The translations under genes and the position numbers were made by a program. 64,000 nucleotides of DNA from Pollenia angustigena (taxonomy: Eukaryota > Arthropoda > Insecta > Diptera > Polleniidae), in the NCBI GenBank assembly GCA_930367215.1, contig OV884059.1, positions 236,901,803-236,965,802 on the forward strand. The letters are read 5' to 3'. A model generated the notes under the pieces. It saw only the letters and a list, made by a program, of their open reading frames with translations. It had not been told where the DNA came from and did no database searches. Numbering within the stretch: position 1 is the first letter of the stretch; every line of letters begins with the position of its first letter. This document shows, one piece after another, positions 1 through 10,622 of the stretch.

Positions 1-39
1 TGTAATCGCTGTAATAGACTATACATTTGTTAGTAGCAG

Positions 40-300
40 GTCTGTAGTTCTTCCGGCCCTTATGAAAATTATGAACTTCCAAGCTGACAGAGTTGTCATT
101 TTAGAGAGAAAGAGATTGACTATAAAAAATTATAGTAAACCATTATTTTTGTAAACAGCCAGCCGGACGGACGGATCATTAAATCGATTCAAAAAGTCAT
201 TCTAAGCCGATCAGTACGCTAAAAGCTGGGCCTAGGACCAATATGTTAGGGTGTTACAAACATCAGCACAAACGCCCAATAAACTCTCCACAATTGTGGT
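40..300. repeat. degenerate mini-me-like dispersed repeat
   Basis: The stretch contains a short GGAC/GGACG tract (near 153-172), a TAAATCGATTC core, a GGGCCTAGGACCAATAT block and an ending with ACAAACATCAGCACAAAC followed by GTGGTGTGGGTAT. This order of blocks resembles dispersed fly repeats related to the better-preserved elements at 22-25 kb and 54-57 kb. It is diverged and its boundaries are approximate. Confidence 0.5.
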
Positions 301-512
301 GTGGGTATTGATATTAAGATAGCTTTTTATCTAAATTTTTCAGAATATGAAACTTCCAAACTTTATAGATGATAGCGGCCATATTGTTAAAGCTACGGCT
401 GTCGAATTGGCTGTTATTTAGTCTGTGGCGACAGATATAGCTTTCAAAAACATTTGCAAATGATAAAATTGTTTTACCAAAATGGGTGTTCTGTTCTGAC
501 TCTTATTTTAAT

Positions 513-600
513 CGAAAAAACATCTTCAGCGATGAGACCCAATTCTGGATGAATGAGTACGTCAACAAATAAAATTGTCAAACGATACCAATTTCCAAAA
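513..600 (+). pseudogene. mariner/IS630-like transposase relic, central DDE fragment
   Basis: Reading + from about 513 gives NIFSDETQFWMNEYVNK followed by a stop and then NCQ. This matches the conserved 'FSDEAHFWLNGYVNKQNCR' region of insect mariner-like transposases, where the D of SDE is catalytic. Only this short stretch is left. The C-terminal half of a transposase of the same type resumes at about 2908 on the same strand, after a LINE. The simplest reading is one mariner copy split by the LINE, with some of its middle lost. Confidence 0.65.
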
Positions 601-2445
601 AAAAATGCGCCCAATTCAATCCGAAAAAGTCATGATAATGTTCCAGCTAAAATGTTATTAAAATGTAAAAATGAGTTTGCATCATATATTAAAAATATTT
701 TTAATAATATGATTAATAGCAGCACATACCCAGACATACTAAAAATACACAAGGTAGTTCCAATTCCCAAAGCTAGCAATGCTTGCACAGCTGATATGTT
801 TCGACCAATTGCTGTTTTGTCGGTCATTGAGCCAATTTAGACTAGACTAATTTTTAGTAGGATTAACTTTTGTTCTTTCCAAACTACACTGGATTAATTA
901 TTCTGGCATAAAATTGTATACGTACACGCAGCTTTGTATGTGTTAGTATTTTTTTATATTCATGTTTACACGACGGCGAACAACTAACGATTAAAATGGC
1001 TCTGCAAAAAAGAAAACACTGAACCTGTTTTTTCATAAGTGTGTATGTATTGGTTTTGTTCTGCTAATGCGGGGTTGAAGCTGGATTAAAAATTATGCCA
1101 ACCAAAAACGACTCTCTTCACCTCTTTCGCCTACAAACTGTCGTTTTCTGCCAGAACAATTACTCTAGTCTAAATTGGCTCATTGATAATGTTCTTGAAC
1201 GAATCCTATATAATCAGATTACTGCATTTATGAACACCAACAATTTATTCAACGATTATCAATATGGTTTTAGAAAAGGATGTGGCACCGAAGAAGCGGT
1301 TGTAAATGTGGTAAATTTTATTTGTAAGGGTATGGACCAAAGAAATAAGGGGGTAGCAGGAATTTTTTATGACTTTTCGAAAGCCTTCATTCTGATTGAT
1401 CACGAAATTCTGCTCAGGAAACTAAAATATTATGGTATCTGTGGAAGGGAACTTTTGCTTATAGAAAACTATCTTACAAATCGTAAGCAGTTTGTTCAAA
1501 TTAACAATCAAAAAAGTTTGTTAAGTGATGTTAAATATGGTGTGCCACAAGGCAGTGTTTTAGGACCTTGACTGTTTACAATATATTTAAACGAAATAAA
1601 AAATCTTGAAGTATCTGGTAAACTATTTTTTTATGCGGATGACATTTCTGTTTTCTATCCATACAAGCACGAAACTGTGGTTAAAGCGTACATGGAGCGC
1701 GATGCATCGTTAATAGCTGAGTTTGCAAAAATAAATAAACAGTTTCTAAATGCAAGTAAAACTCATTTGATAAGGTTTAAGCCGCACAGTAATCATGATA
1801 CCGATTTTTGCATTTTCTTTGAAGGAAGGGAAGTTTTGGAAGTTCAATCTGTGAAATACTTGGGAATACGACTGCAAAGTAATATTGTTTGGAATGAACA
1901 TATATGCAATCTTAAAACAAAAATTGCTCAAGCCATTGGTATTTAATATAAGTTTAAAAATAAATTTGATAAATATACAAAATTTTTGATTTACCAAGCC
2001 TTAATAGAAAGCCATCCTGTATGGATACAAAAAGAGTGCACAATTGAATTCTCTACAGCGTATGCAGAACAAAGCTTTAAAAATTGTAGCAAATCTTCCT
2101 AATACCCACGCAACTATACCATTATATAAAAATATATTTCCACGGGTATTGCCAGTTTATGGAATTTATAAAATGAAACTTTTATTATATGTTTTTAAAT
2201 GTGTTCATAATATTGGATATCATACAATACAATTTCAGAGGAACCAATATACAATAAACACCAGAAATAATATGAGTTTAATGGTAGCTCGGTGCAGGTT
2301 AGAAACAACCAAGCAAAGAATCGAATTTGTTGGTAGTCGTGAGTTTAACAATTTGCCACAAAATTTGAAAAATTTTAATAGAATTTCATTGTTTAAAAAT
2401 TTATTAAAAACTTATTTATTACAACATTCCGAAGAACTGATATAA
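601..2445 (+). pseudogene. LINE reverse transcriptase (ORF2 fragment), broken
   Basis: RT motifs appear in order. An early block reads DNVPAKMLL ... VVPIPKA ... FRPIAVLSVI. It is followed by NVLERILYNQ, FYDFSKAF, the palm/thumb motif GVPQGSVLGP, the catalytic FFYADD at about 1630, and a C-terminal region (LQRMQNKALKIV ... YTINTRNNMS ... EFNNLPQNL) typical of CR1/L2-type LINEs. There are four lesions: a 353-bp MITE between VLSVI and the following DNV; an in-frame TGA at 1569-1571; an in-frame TAA at 1944-1946; and a frameshift near 2010. Of the aspartates expected in the first catalytic block, one is seen in FYDFSKAF; the usual second D is replaced by I. It is not functional. Confidence 0.8.
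829..1181. mobile_element. 353-bp MITE inside the LINE RT, 3-bp ATT duplication
   Basis: The terminal inverted repeats are GAGCCAATTTAGACTAG and its reverse complement. ATT flanks both ends (826-828 and 1182-1184). Removing the element and one ATT joins GTC-ATT-GAT-AAT and restores the RT reading frame (VIDNVLE). The insertion is therefore younger than the LINE and its ends are exact. No coding capacity was seen. A 3-bp duplication fits a PIF/Harbinger-type MITE, but ATT is not the usual TWA, so the family is uncertain. Confidence 0.85.
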
Positions 2446-2446
2446 G

Positions 2447-2699
2447 TGTGGTTTTCATGGGCAACCGCGTATGTCTTAAAATAAAATTTTTCAGGAGAGC
2501 CGAAAACCCCATTCTAGATCAAACTTTGAGTTAGGTATTGCACCTTTTGAACTTTAAAATAGAGTTAAAACATCGGAATGAGTCTATCAGTTTTTAAAAA
2601 TTTTTAGAACCATGTAAAGGGCGTTTAAAATTAAACAATATGGCATCAACATTTTTATATCGATAAAATAGACATACGCGGTTGCCCATGAAAACCACA
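2447..2699. mobile_element. 253-bp MITE (TGTGGTTTTCATGGGC family), copy 1
   Basis: The ends are perfect inverted repeats beginning TGTGGTTTTCATGGGCAACC and running about 30 bp. The copy is non-coding and lies two bases after the RT stop codon, in the LINE 3' untranslated region. A second 253-bp copy at 4656-4908 is in inverse orientation. I could not fix a target duplication. Confidence 0.85.
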
Positions 2700-2817
2700 G
2701 ATAATATTATTGATCTGAAATGTACAAATATTAACTTTTAGTAACTTCTTATTACTTTTTTCTTTTGTTAATTATTTTATTTAAATACATATTTGTTAGC
2801 TATATATTTACCAACTC

Positions 2818-2847
2818 GCCTCTAAAATGCCTATTAGGCGCAGAGGC
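2818..2847 (+). other. LINE 3'-UTR hairpin
   Basis: GCCTCT (2818-2823) pairs with AGAGGC (2842-2847), and inside it GCCT (2829-2832) pairs with AGGC (2836-2839). It lies about 55 bases upstream of the A-rich tail. LINE RTs often recognise a 3' stem-loop, so this is a candidate recognition element; that role is inferred. Confidence 0.5.
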
Positions 2848-2907
2848 TTAAGTGAATACTGAAATTATTTAAATAAATAATAAATATGTACAAAAAAAAA
2901 AAAAGTC

Positions 2908-3300
2908 ATTACTCTTTAAGAGCGACCATAACCGTTAATGGCAAGCGTTTTAGGTCGATAATTACCAACTTATTTGGCCTGATTTTAATAACGACAACAT
3001 GAGATCTTAACAGGACGGCGCTACATGCCACACAGCACATACCACATTGGCAGTTTGCATGAGCGATTTGAGTGCATGGTCATTTCACAAAGAGGTGACG
3101 TGAACTGGCCACCGAGATCAAGCGATTTAACCTCGTTAGGCTTTTTTGTGGTGTTTTCTTAATTCGCAGCCCTAAAAGCGAACATAACCCATGCCATCGG
3201 TCAAAGTCATAGAAAATTGAAAATTTCAAATGCGCGCTACCCAGCGTAAATAAATTTGCAAACAAATTAAAACTTTCGACAATATTTCACACATACTTAT
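2908..3300 (+). pseudogene. mariner/IS630-like transposase relic, C-terminal half
   Basis: Three + frames read in succession as TVNGKRFRSIITNLF, WPDFNNDN, then QDGATCHTAHTT, GDVNWPPRSSDLTSLGFFV and ALKANITHAIG. These match the VTVNG, QQDGATCHTA and WPPRSCDLTPLDFFLW blocks of mariner-like transposases; the D of QDGA is catalytic. There are several frameshifts and stops. It is probably the same copy as the fragment at 513-600, interrupted by the LINE. Confidence 0.75.
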
Positions 3301-4655
3301 ACTTTCTTTTGTTAAATTTTATTGATAGAAAGCGCATAATCAAAGACCCTTCAATTAAAAACAGAAGTAAAAAAAATTTATGGTAGCTTACTAAAAAAAC
3401 TTCTCTAAGACAGTACAAATCTGCATTAAAATTTTAACTGAGAACCAACTGCATTTGATTCCCAAAGTCACTCTTTTTAAAGTTGGTTCACATTTTGCAT
3501 GATAATTGTTAACTCAGTAATTCTGCAACAAACTAATTTTATTTTCGTTCAATATTTTGAAAGTAAAAATAAATAAAAGTGGTTTAGTTTATTTTCATTT
3601 AATGTGTTCATAACTTCACTCTGCTTTGGCCCCCCTCTTTTTTCACGTTTGCCCATTCAGCACTACTGTTTGCTCTATTGTTTCCAAGTCACCCAAATGT
3701 GAAATGATTATTTTTTCGTTTCTTCATTCTTGCTGGAGTAAAAAAAAAAAAAAATAAGTAGAAATATAATCAACATGTGTGAATATTGTTAGTTACAATG
3801 CATTTATTATAATATTTCTGATTATTTTTTATTATTATTGTTATAATTGTGAAAAGACGGTGGAAAAAACTTTTTTACTCTATTGTCATTATCACAGGCA
3901 TTAACATTAGAATATCGCACTTAATGATGAACTCACTCGCACTCTAGCAATCGTATTGTGGATCCAGTAGAGCGTTTTTAGGGATGGTTAAATTTTCATA
4001 TTATGAATCAGTGTTGCCAGATGTAGGAAAAAAATCCCTACATAGGTAAAGTAGTCGAAAAAAATTAACATGAGCACATTCCGGGTTGGCAACTCATGGT
4101 GGTCTTAAGCACTGGGTGGCAAACAATGTGTTTACCAATCGAAAACGTTTGTGCGCGCCACCACACACACCCCAGAATTATGCACTCGCCACATGTTTAG
4201 AAGCTGAAGCTAACTAACCTCCGCTGGGATTTTAAAGCAAGCAGCATCTGTTGAATAGCACCTAGGGAGATCCGCCAGCAGGCCTTTTTAAGATCTCCCT
4301 TCCCCACCGCTTTGGTTATAAACCACCACGTGATCCCAGAGGGGTCCTCATCAAAAGTCAGTCCAGAGCCGGTGTTATGTTGATTTTGTGTTCTACATTG
4401 AACGTGTGGCTGTAATGTCCAACTAGAATGAGCAAAACAGGTTCGGCTGCAGACGGCTTTGTTTACTTTAAAAAATGTTTGCCCATTCCATGAAAATACG
4501 CTGAATTCGATTTTATTTATTTAGCTTTTCTATTATACATATACAGTACAAATACAGAACACTTAATTAAATACGGAACAGTTTAAGTTTTTTACTAAAT
4601 TCATTGTATATAATTTTTTTCATGAATTGACAATACATACATACATATACATATC
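3301..4655. other. gene-less AT-rich stretch
   Basis: No gene recognised. A GC-richer patch at about 4080-4450 carries no recognisable domain on either strand. CAGTGTTGCCAGATGT at about 4010 looks like a lone hAT-type terminus with no partner found. Confidence 0.4.
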
Positions 4656-4908
4656 TGTGGTTTTCATGGGCAACCGCGTATGTCTATTTTTTCGATTTTA
4701 AAATGTTGATGCCATATTGCTTAATTTTAAACGCCCTTTACATGTTTCTAAAAATTTTTAAAAACTGATAGACTCATTCCGATGTTTTAACTCTATTACA
4801 AAGTTCAAAAGATGCAATACCTAACTCATAGTTCGATCTAGAATTGTTTTTTCGGCTCTCCTGAAAAATTTTATTTTAAGACACACGCGGTCGCCCATGA
4901 TAACCACA
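4656..4908. mobile_element. 253-bp MITE (TGTGGTTTTCATGGGC family), copy 2
   Basis: It has the same length and termini as 2447-2699, in reverse orientation. The right terminus has a few substitutions (ACACACGCGGTCGCCC against ACATACGCGGTTGCCC). Confidence 0.85.
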
Positions 4909-5459
4909 TATAGAAGATTTTTCACATTTAACCAGGGACTGTAAGAATTATGACATATGTACATTAGGGTGTCCCAAAAAATTTTTTCTTTCTGATGTTT
5001 ATAGGTGCTCAATTAAAATTTAAAAGCTTATAGGGTAAAGTATTTTTGATTTTTTTTAAGAATTTTCGGAATAGGTTTAGAGGACGCGCAAATGGAGTTT
5101 TCATAAAAAAACGGAGTTTTCGGCCTTTTTTTAACTTTACTCTTAACTTGGTTAATACCATCGAGTTTTTCACTGCTGAGGAAAGACGGAAACAGTTTTA
5201 AAGAAAAATATCCAAGCTTTATTCCTGTGTGAAAAAATTATAAGTTTTGGTGATGAGTTTACTCATTTAGATACCCTGAATTACAATTTTTCGTAATTTT
5301 TTAAAAAAAATTTGTAATAACGCTTTACAACTTTTTAAGTTTAAATAAAAACGAAAAAAACTAATGATGCAGTTTGAAAGACAAATTTATTCCTATTAAT
5401 ATGAATAAACAATTTTTAAATTTGTGTTTACCGTTCCTGAGTTATACCCGTTTTTATCT

Positions 5460-6285
5460 TTATACACAGTATATGTTATTATAAGCTGTTTGCCAGTTCA
5501 CCAATCTTACCCAATCAACAAAAAAAACTTTTCTTTTGCTCTGTGAAAAATCATTTATTGCGGTTCTTGCGATGAAGTTATATACCTTGCAATCAATTCT
5601 GGTAATCAGTTTCAGAAGTTGTGACATTAATATAAGTATTAGCCAAAGCCACACCTCGTTCTGCCAAATAATTTACCACTTGTAATTGTTGAACTTTTTT
5701 CTTTGCCTCTTGAAATGACTTGTTGGCTTTCCAATTCTCTGGATCTCTTTTTAAAAAATCGATTGAAATATTGCAAGCTTCAAAAAAAGTTATACTGGCT
5801 TTTGAAATGAATTGTTAAATTTCTTTATTTCTAAAGTTTTCTTCTGTTAAAGTTACATTTGCTACTTCATAATCGCTGCATGGAGTATCTGCAAGTTTTT
5901 GTGTCATTAAGTGCAATGTTTTGGTGTCGATACGTTCATCAATAAACGCTGAGGCATGCAATTTCGGAGTTAAGTACCACTGATGACCTAGAAAAGTTTT
6001 AAGCGAGGCTTTTGAAACTGCTATATTAATAATTGTATAACTATCCAATTCCTTTAATAGGATCAGATCATTTAATGGCAGAGGTACAAACTATAAAAAA
6101 TGGCAGAGGTACCAATATTTGATATACATATATTCTTAAAATAAATGAACTAGATTCAAGCAAGGCATCAACTCTTGATTTGTCTACATAAGATTGCAAC
6201 TGGTTTCGGAAAATGCATATTTTCAAAGAATAGATAATTTTCATCATTCAGCGAGCCCGATTGATAGCTCCTGGAACACACATAA
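5460..6285 (-). pseudogene. transposon-encoded protein remnant (copy A), family unassigned
   Basis: From high to low coordinates the minus strand reads VPGAINRAR (about 6275-6243), then LDSYTIINIAVSKASLKTF, LGHQWYLTPKL, RIDTKTLHLMTQKLADT, SKASITFFEACNISIDFLK, ENWKANKSF and LAERGVALANTYIN, with stops and shifts. The order 'PGA..RARW / HQWYL / FF..L..DFL / W / ND.AERGV' resembles a widespread group of uncharacterised transposon-derived proteins in insects and cnidarians. I recognise the pattern but cannot name a Pfam family. Copy B preserves the same blocks, so the two together give a partial consensus. Not functional here. Confidence 0.6.
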
Positions 6286-6542
6286 AATAGAAAGTGAAAA
6301 TGACAGCGTGTAACGGTTTAGATCAATAAATGTCAGAAGTTAAAGACAGTTAAAACCTAACTATAAAAATTTATGGAAATATACAATAATTATAACGAAA
6401 AAAGTATCACCATTTTTAAGGTACAAACTATAAAAATAGTGTAACTCAGAAACTGCAGGACAAAATTCCATTTTTGTTTTTCTTAATTGCTTATAACTTA
6501 TCGGTATTCAAAATCGCGTCACTAGTTTTTATACCTTTCATA

Positions 6543-6787
6543 TCGACCCCTAACCGCGAAAATAATGTAAGCGCCAAAAATCAAATTTTACAGGAGAGAG
6601 CTTTTTTGTTTTATTTCATATTAATTTTGTATGAAATTTGTCGCTAACAATAAAATTGTTTTTGCGGTACATAATGTGACCATGATATTTTAGGAGATGA
6701 TGCAAGTGTTGCCAATAAAGTCATTTATTAAATAAAACGAAAATTGAAAATCATGTCGCTTACGTTATTTTCGCGGTTAGGGCTCGA
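6543..6787. mobile_element. 245-bp MITE nested in copy A
   Basis: The termini TCGACCCCTAACCGCG and TCGAGCCCTAACCGCG (right end inverted) continue into AAAATAA..GTAAGCG. Copy B lacks the element: its sequence reads CTTTCATATAAATTTG where copy A has the insertion. That empty site shows a TA duplication (6541-6542 and 6788-6789); an ATAT reading fits equally. A diverged relative lies at about 57275-57526. Confidence 0.85.
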
Positions 6788-7127
6788 TATAAATTTGAAA
6801 ATTAATAATCCGTTTATTGCAGAATTTGTTAAAAAATTACAAAAATACTTAATATGTGGAATCGTAATGGACAAAAATATTGCCGGAACTTGAAGTTTTT
6901 GCATATGGAAATAAAGTTTGGGAAATTTTCTTTAGAAATATTCGGTCGAAAAATTAAATGAACGTGGTTATTGACAAAGTTATGAGTCAAGTTTGAAAAA
7001 AGGCCGACCTCTAAACCTCTTCCTAAAAATCTAAAAAAAAAAAATTCAAAAATACTGGACCCTATAAGCTTCCAAATTATGCTTGATCCTCTGACAAAAA
7101 AAAATTTTGGGACACCCTAATGTACAT

Positions 7128-7646
7128 ACATATATTACAAAGTTTTTACTATAACTGTTATTTTCTGATTTATTTTGTTGGCAGAAATTATTGTTTTTTT
7201 GCAAAAAAATTGGTATTTTTTTTTTTGGCAGAAATTAAACTTCATTATTGATATTTTTTTATAAAGTTTCTGAAATTTTCTTTTGACATTCTTATGGATT
7301 TAATTAAAAAAAAAATTTATTACAACTCTAACGAATTTGAGTAAAACACTGATATTAAAATTACAAAAAAACTTTTATTTCTGCAAACAAATCAGAAAAA
7401 AACAATTATTTTTTCAAAAAAAAAAAATTACAATATAAAAATTATTTATTAAAAAAAAAGTCGAGAATTTAATAAGAATATTCGTGGTTATGACTTGGCT
7501 CTCCGATATTCTCTTTTTACTTTTGAAAATTAAAAAATTCAACACAAATATTTGAAAAACACTCGTACAACACATATTTGAAATTTATGTTTATTTAACA
7601 TCATTTGAATTTTATTGTTGACTTTTATTTTATGTTGACTTAGCCC
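7128..7646. other. gene-less AT-rich stretch
   Basis: Mostly A and T runs; I see no gene and no inverted-repeat element. Confidence 0.4.
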
Positions 7647-8315
7647 GGGTCTCTACGTAGCAATATTTATTGCGGCAAACGTCAAATTTGATTGCTCCAT
7701 TAAATTTGCGACGTATAGACCGCAAATTGCCATGAGTGGCAATCCATTGCGCAATGATTGCTCTTCTGATTGCTTGAAAAATTATTGCTTAGCAATCTAC
7801 TGTCAAATCAGTTGTCATTTATCTGACATTTCATTTCTCAGTACGGTTGTTTATTTATTTGTGTGTTTATTTATTAAAAAAGCAATCAAGAAAAAGCCGC
7901 CAAGTGAAAAAATACTTCAACAAAATACAGAAAAAGTTTTTATATATTATATTTTTAAACAAACGTCAATATCAACAAAAGCAAACGACGAATTTGTTTT
8001 TTTGTATATTTTTATTTTTTCAGTAGAACAATACAAGTTTTTCATACGCAAATTAACAAAAAAGTAATACAAAAACAGCTACGACAATTACAATTAATTA
8101 TTTTATTAATTTATTAATTTAAAAAAGAAAATTTAACAGCCACTTCAAAACACAACATAAAATAAAACTTTATACAACTACTTGCGGTGAAAATTGCAAA
8201 TTTATGGCAAAGCAATTTCAAGTGTTCTCCAGCAATATAATCAGCAATTATTGCTCCATTGTTCTGCCGACGTTTTTGCTTGTACTTAGCAATACAAATT
8301 GCTACGTGGAGACCC
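7647..8315. mobile_element. 669-bp MITE with GCAAT-rich subterminal regions
   Basis: The left end GGGTCTCTACGTAGCAAT matches the inverted right end GGGTCTCCACGTAGCAAT. Both ends are crowded with GCAAT/ATTGC pentamers (for example near 7660-7790 and 8195-8305), a pattern seen in subterminal transposase-binding sites. The open frame inside (7732-8067) matches nothing I know and starts within these repeats, so I treat the element as non-coding. The target duplication is unclear. Confidence 0.75.
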
Positions 8316-8984
8316 AGCGTAGAATTAGCTCTACATATAATTTAATCTTTATTTTATTGTCGATTTTGTTCTATTTTTTTATTCCATATTGAAATAAACT
8401 GCTAAAAGGCAATTTACATTTTTTTTTTTAATAAATTTTTTAGAATTTGAAAAGAAGTTAAAAAAATTTGAAATTTGAAAAATACTAATAAAAAATTTCA
8501 TGTTTAAAAATTCCTTCCTTCAGTAAAAATAATTTACTGAAAATTAAATTTGATGAATATCAAAATATCAAAAATTAAAAATAAACAGTTCAACTAAAAA
8601 TCACAATCGTTCTTAAAATAGCTATGGCACAAGCTCTAATGTTTACATTTGTACTTCAAGCTGTACAAATAAAATGTCGACGAAAGTGGACACAAAACAT
8701 AATAAACAAATGTATTCAGGTTTTCAAGACAAAGTCTTGAGAGAAATAATACGAAAAAACAGAAGAACTCAAAGAATTCTGATGAAAGAGTGTGGTGATT
8801 TTTGAAACATGTAAACTCAACCAGGGTTCGAGCCCCAGCTCAGCCAAGAAAATTATCAATAAACTTTAATAAAAATTGCATGTTGTAAAAATTCCCTCCT
8901 TCAGTAAAAATAATTTAATAAAAATTATATTTGATGAACTCAAGCCTAACTAAAAATATCAAGAATTTTAAAATATTCAGTCAT
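8316..8984. other. gene-less AT-rich stretch
   Basis: Nothing recognised. Two related blocks with the words TTCCTTCAGTAAAAATAA and CCCTCCTTCAGTAAAAATAA (about 8510 and 8890) indicate a local duplication. Confidence 0.35.
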
Positions 8985-10207
8985 GTCACAGAGTACAATA
9001 CCGTTCGGAAACGGAATTCATTCCGTATTTTGGTGCTTCAGAAAATGAGGAAAACAATTTTCGAAATGAAACCATTTTCGTTTTCATGAACTAAATGGGA
9101 GTTTTCTGTATCTGAAAGGTCAAAAAACTATCAAACGGGTGTGTTCTAGAATCCGAATCCACTCGAAAGTGGATTACTTTAGCATTTTTGGTGTTCTGCA
9201 TTTCACATCCACAAGTTCTTATTCGTTTTTAATTAGAGTAGTAATGGGTTGGTGAAAGTAAAACGAATCAACTTTTATTCTAATATTTGATAACATTTTT
9301 AACAAAAAAATAAATTTTGTTTTTAGCTTAAAATCTTCTTTATCCAATTTAATCAAAAATATATCGTTATCTAAAATGCAAAAGTCTCTAACTTACCCTA
9401 AATTTGAAAACGACTTTTTCATTATTTTGATGGAAGTTTTCTTTTTTTATTTGTAACGATTTTTATGTTTTTCAGACAATTGGATTTTTTAATCGATTTA
9501 GCGATCTTAAATTAGTTTTTTTGTTTGTTTAAAATTTTGCGAATTTTAGCCATGTTCCCGATAGAAGCGATTTGTTTCAGTAAGTTTTCTGATTCTTTGC
9601 AGCTTTAACGATTTATAATAAATAGTAGACTTTGATATCATGCCGATGTTAGCAAATTTCCTCGAATTTAGCAATTTTTACCTAATTTTTGCCAATCCTT
9701 ATAGTTTTAGGGACTTTTAATCAATATGGCTGGTTTGAAATATTAAAAATTTACGCGATTTTTCGCTATTTTTGCAATTTTTTTGTTATTTTCCGACATT
9801 TTGTTTTTTTTCCCCCGATTTAGCGATTTCAAATCAATTTTAGTGTTTGTTTAAAAGATTGCAATTTTTCGCGAATTTTAGCCATGCTCGCGATAGAAGC
9901 TATTTTTTCCTGCGGTTCTTTACAGCTTTCACGATTTTAAAAAAATGTTAAACATTGCTACATGTTGCGGTTAGCAAATTAGCGATCTTTAGTCAAAAAA
10001 AAATTTTTTTGAACAAAATCTTCGAATAGACAAAAATATGCGGATTTGAGAACACCAATTTATGAATTATAGTGATTTAAAAAATTTTTCGTTTTCAATT
10101 CGAGTCGAAACCTAGAACATACCTGAAAATACACTTTTTATCAATAAGCAAATATGTTTTCTTCGGTTCCTAAAGGAGTCATTCCGATCGGAATTGTACT
10201 CTGTGAC
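8985..10207. mobile_element. 1.2-kb TIR element GTCACAGAGTACAAT
   Basis: The left end is GTCACAGAGTACAATACCG. The inverted right end is GTCACAGAGTACAATTCCG. No transposase-like frame is present. Internally, a block containing CGATTTAGCGAT and GCGAATTTTAGCCATG (about 9490-9660) is repeated imperfectly at about 9825-9985. A lone CATGTCACAGAGTTTAATGC at about 11299 may be a terminus of a relative. Confidence 0.75.
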
Positions 10208-10588
10208 ATGGCTGACATGATATTTTTTTTTTTAATTTTTTGCTTTATTTAGGTACATACATTTTTCATTTTTCCTGGCAACACTGGTTATGATTAAAGA
10301 AAAATGCTACCATACATGCATTCCGGAACTGGACGAGTATGTGTGAATTAAATCTGTGATGATGAATTCGTGCCCGTATGTAGAAATACGATTAGTTTTT
10401 GTTCATCTCATTTTAATTCATTCCATTAATTTATTTTTCATTATTCTTTATTTTTTTATTTTTTACACAATATCATTGGATAACAATGGTTGGTTGGACG
10501 TCGTTGGTTCATTGGATTTGATTTTGAATATTTATTTGTATTTGGTTGAGTATTTTTCCACTTTTTTCCATAATAATATGACTTATAC

Positions 10589-10622
10589 ATATGTATGTAT
10601 GTATGTACATATGTATGTATGT
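10589..10622. repeat. (ATGT)n microsatellite
   Basis: Tetranucleotide array with two ACAT interruptions. Confidence 0.9.

Larger units (their letters stand above)
600..2903 (+). mobile_element. 5'-truncated non-LTR retrotransposon (CR1/L2-like LINE)
   Basis: The element carries a reverse transcriptase pseudogene (to 2445), a 3' untranslated part with a GC-rich hairpin at 2818-2847, and an A-rich tail (AAATAAATAATAAATATG then a poly-A run ending near 2903). The 5' end lies near 600, inside the RT domain, so endonuclease and ORF1 are missing, as is usual for 5'-truncated LINE copies. It sits between two pieces of one mariner-like transposase, and it carries two later insertions, at 829-1181 and 2447-2699. 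Clade assignment rests only on the style of the RT and its C-terminal extension. Confidence 0.75.
4965..7119 (-). mobile_element. TIR DNA transposon 'TAGGGTGTCCC', copy A
   Basis: The left end is TAGGGTGTCCCAAAA and the right end is its inverse, TTTTGGGACACCCTA. Both sides carry the 8-bp duplication ATGTACAT (4957-4964 and 7120-7127). Inner sequence near both termini is also partly inverted. The element carries a broken protein-coding region on the minus strand and a nested 245-bp MITE at 6543-6787. Copy B at 14402-16889 is the same element in the opposite orientation, with its own different duplication. The TSD length and the TAGGG start suggest hAT; the encoded protein did not let me confirm this. 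Confidence 0.9.

Noticed and set aside
7732..8067. 111-codon open frame
   Set aside because: It begins in the subterminal GCAAT repeats of a MITE and has no recognisable feature.
8820..8850. GGGTTCGAGCCCC, resembling a tRNA B box
   Set aside because: No A box or cloverleaf could be built upstream, and no SINE tail follows.
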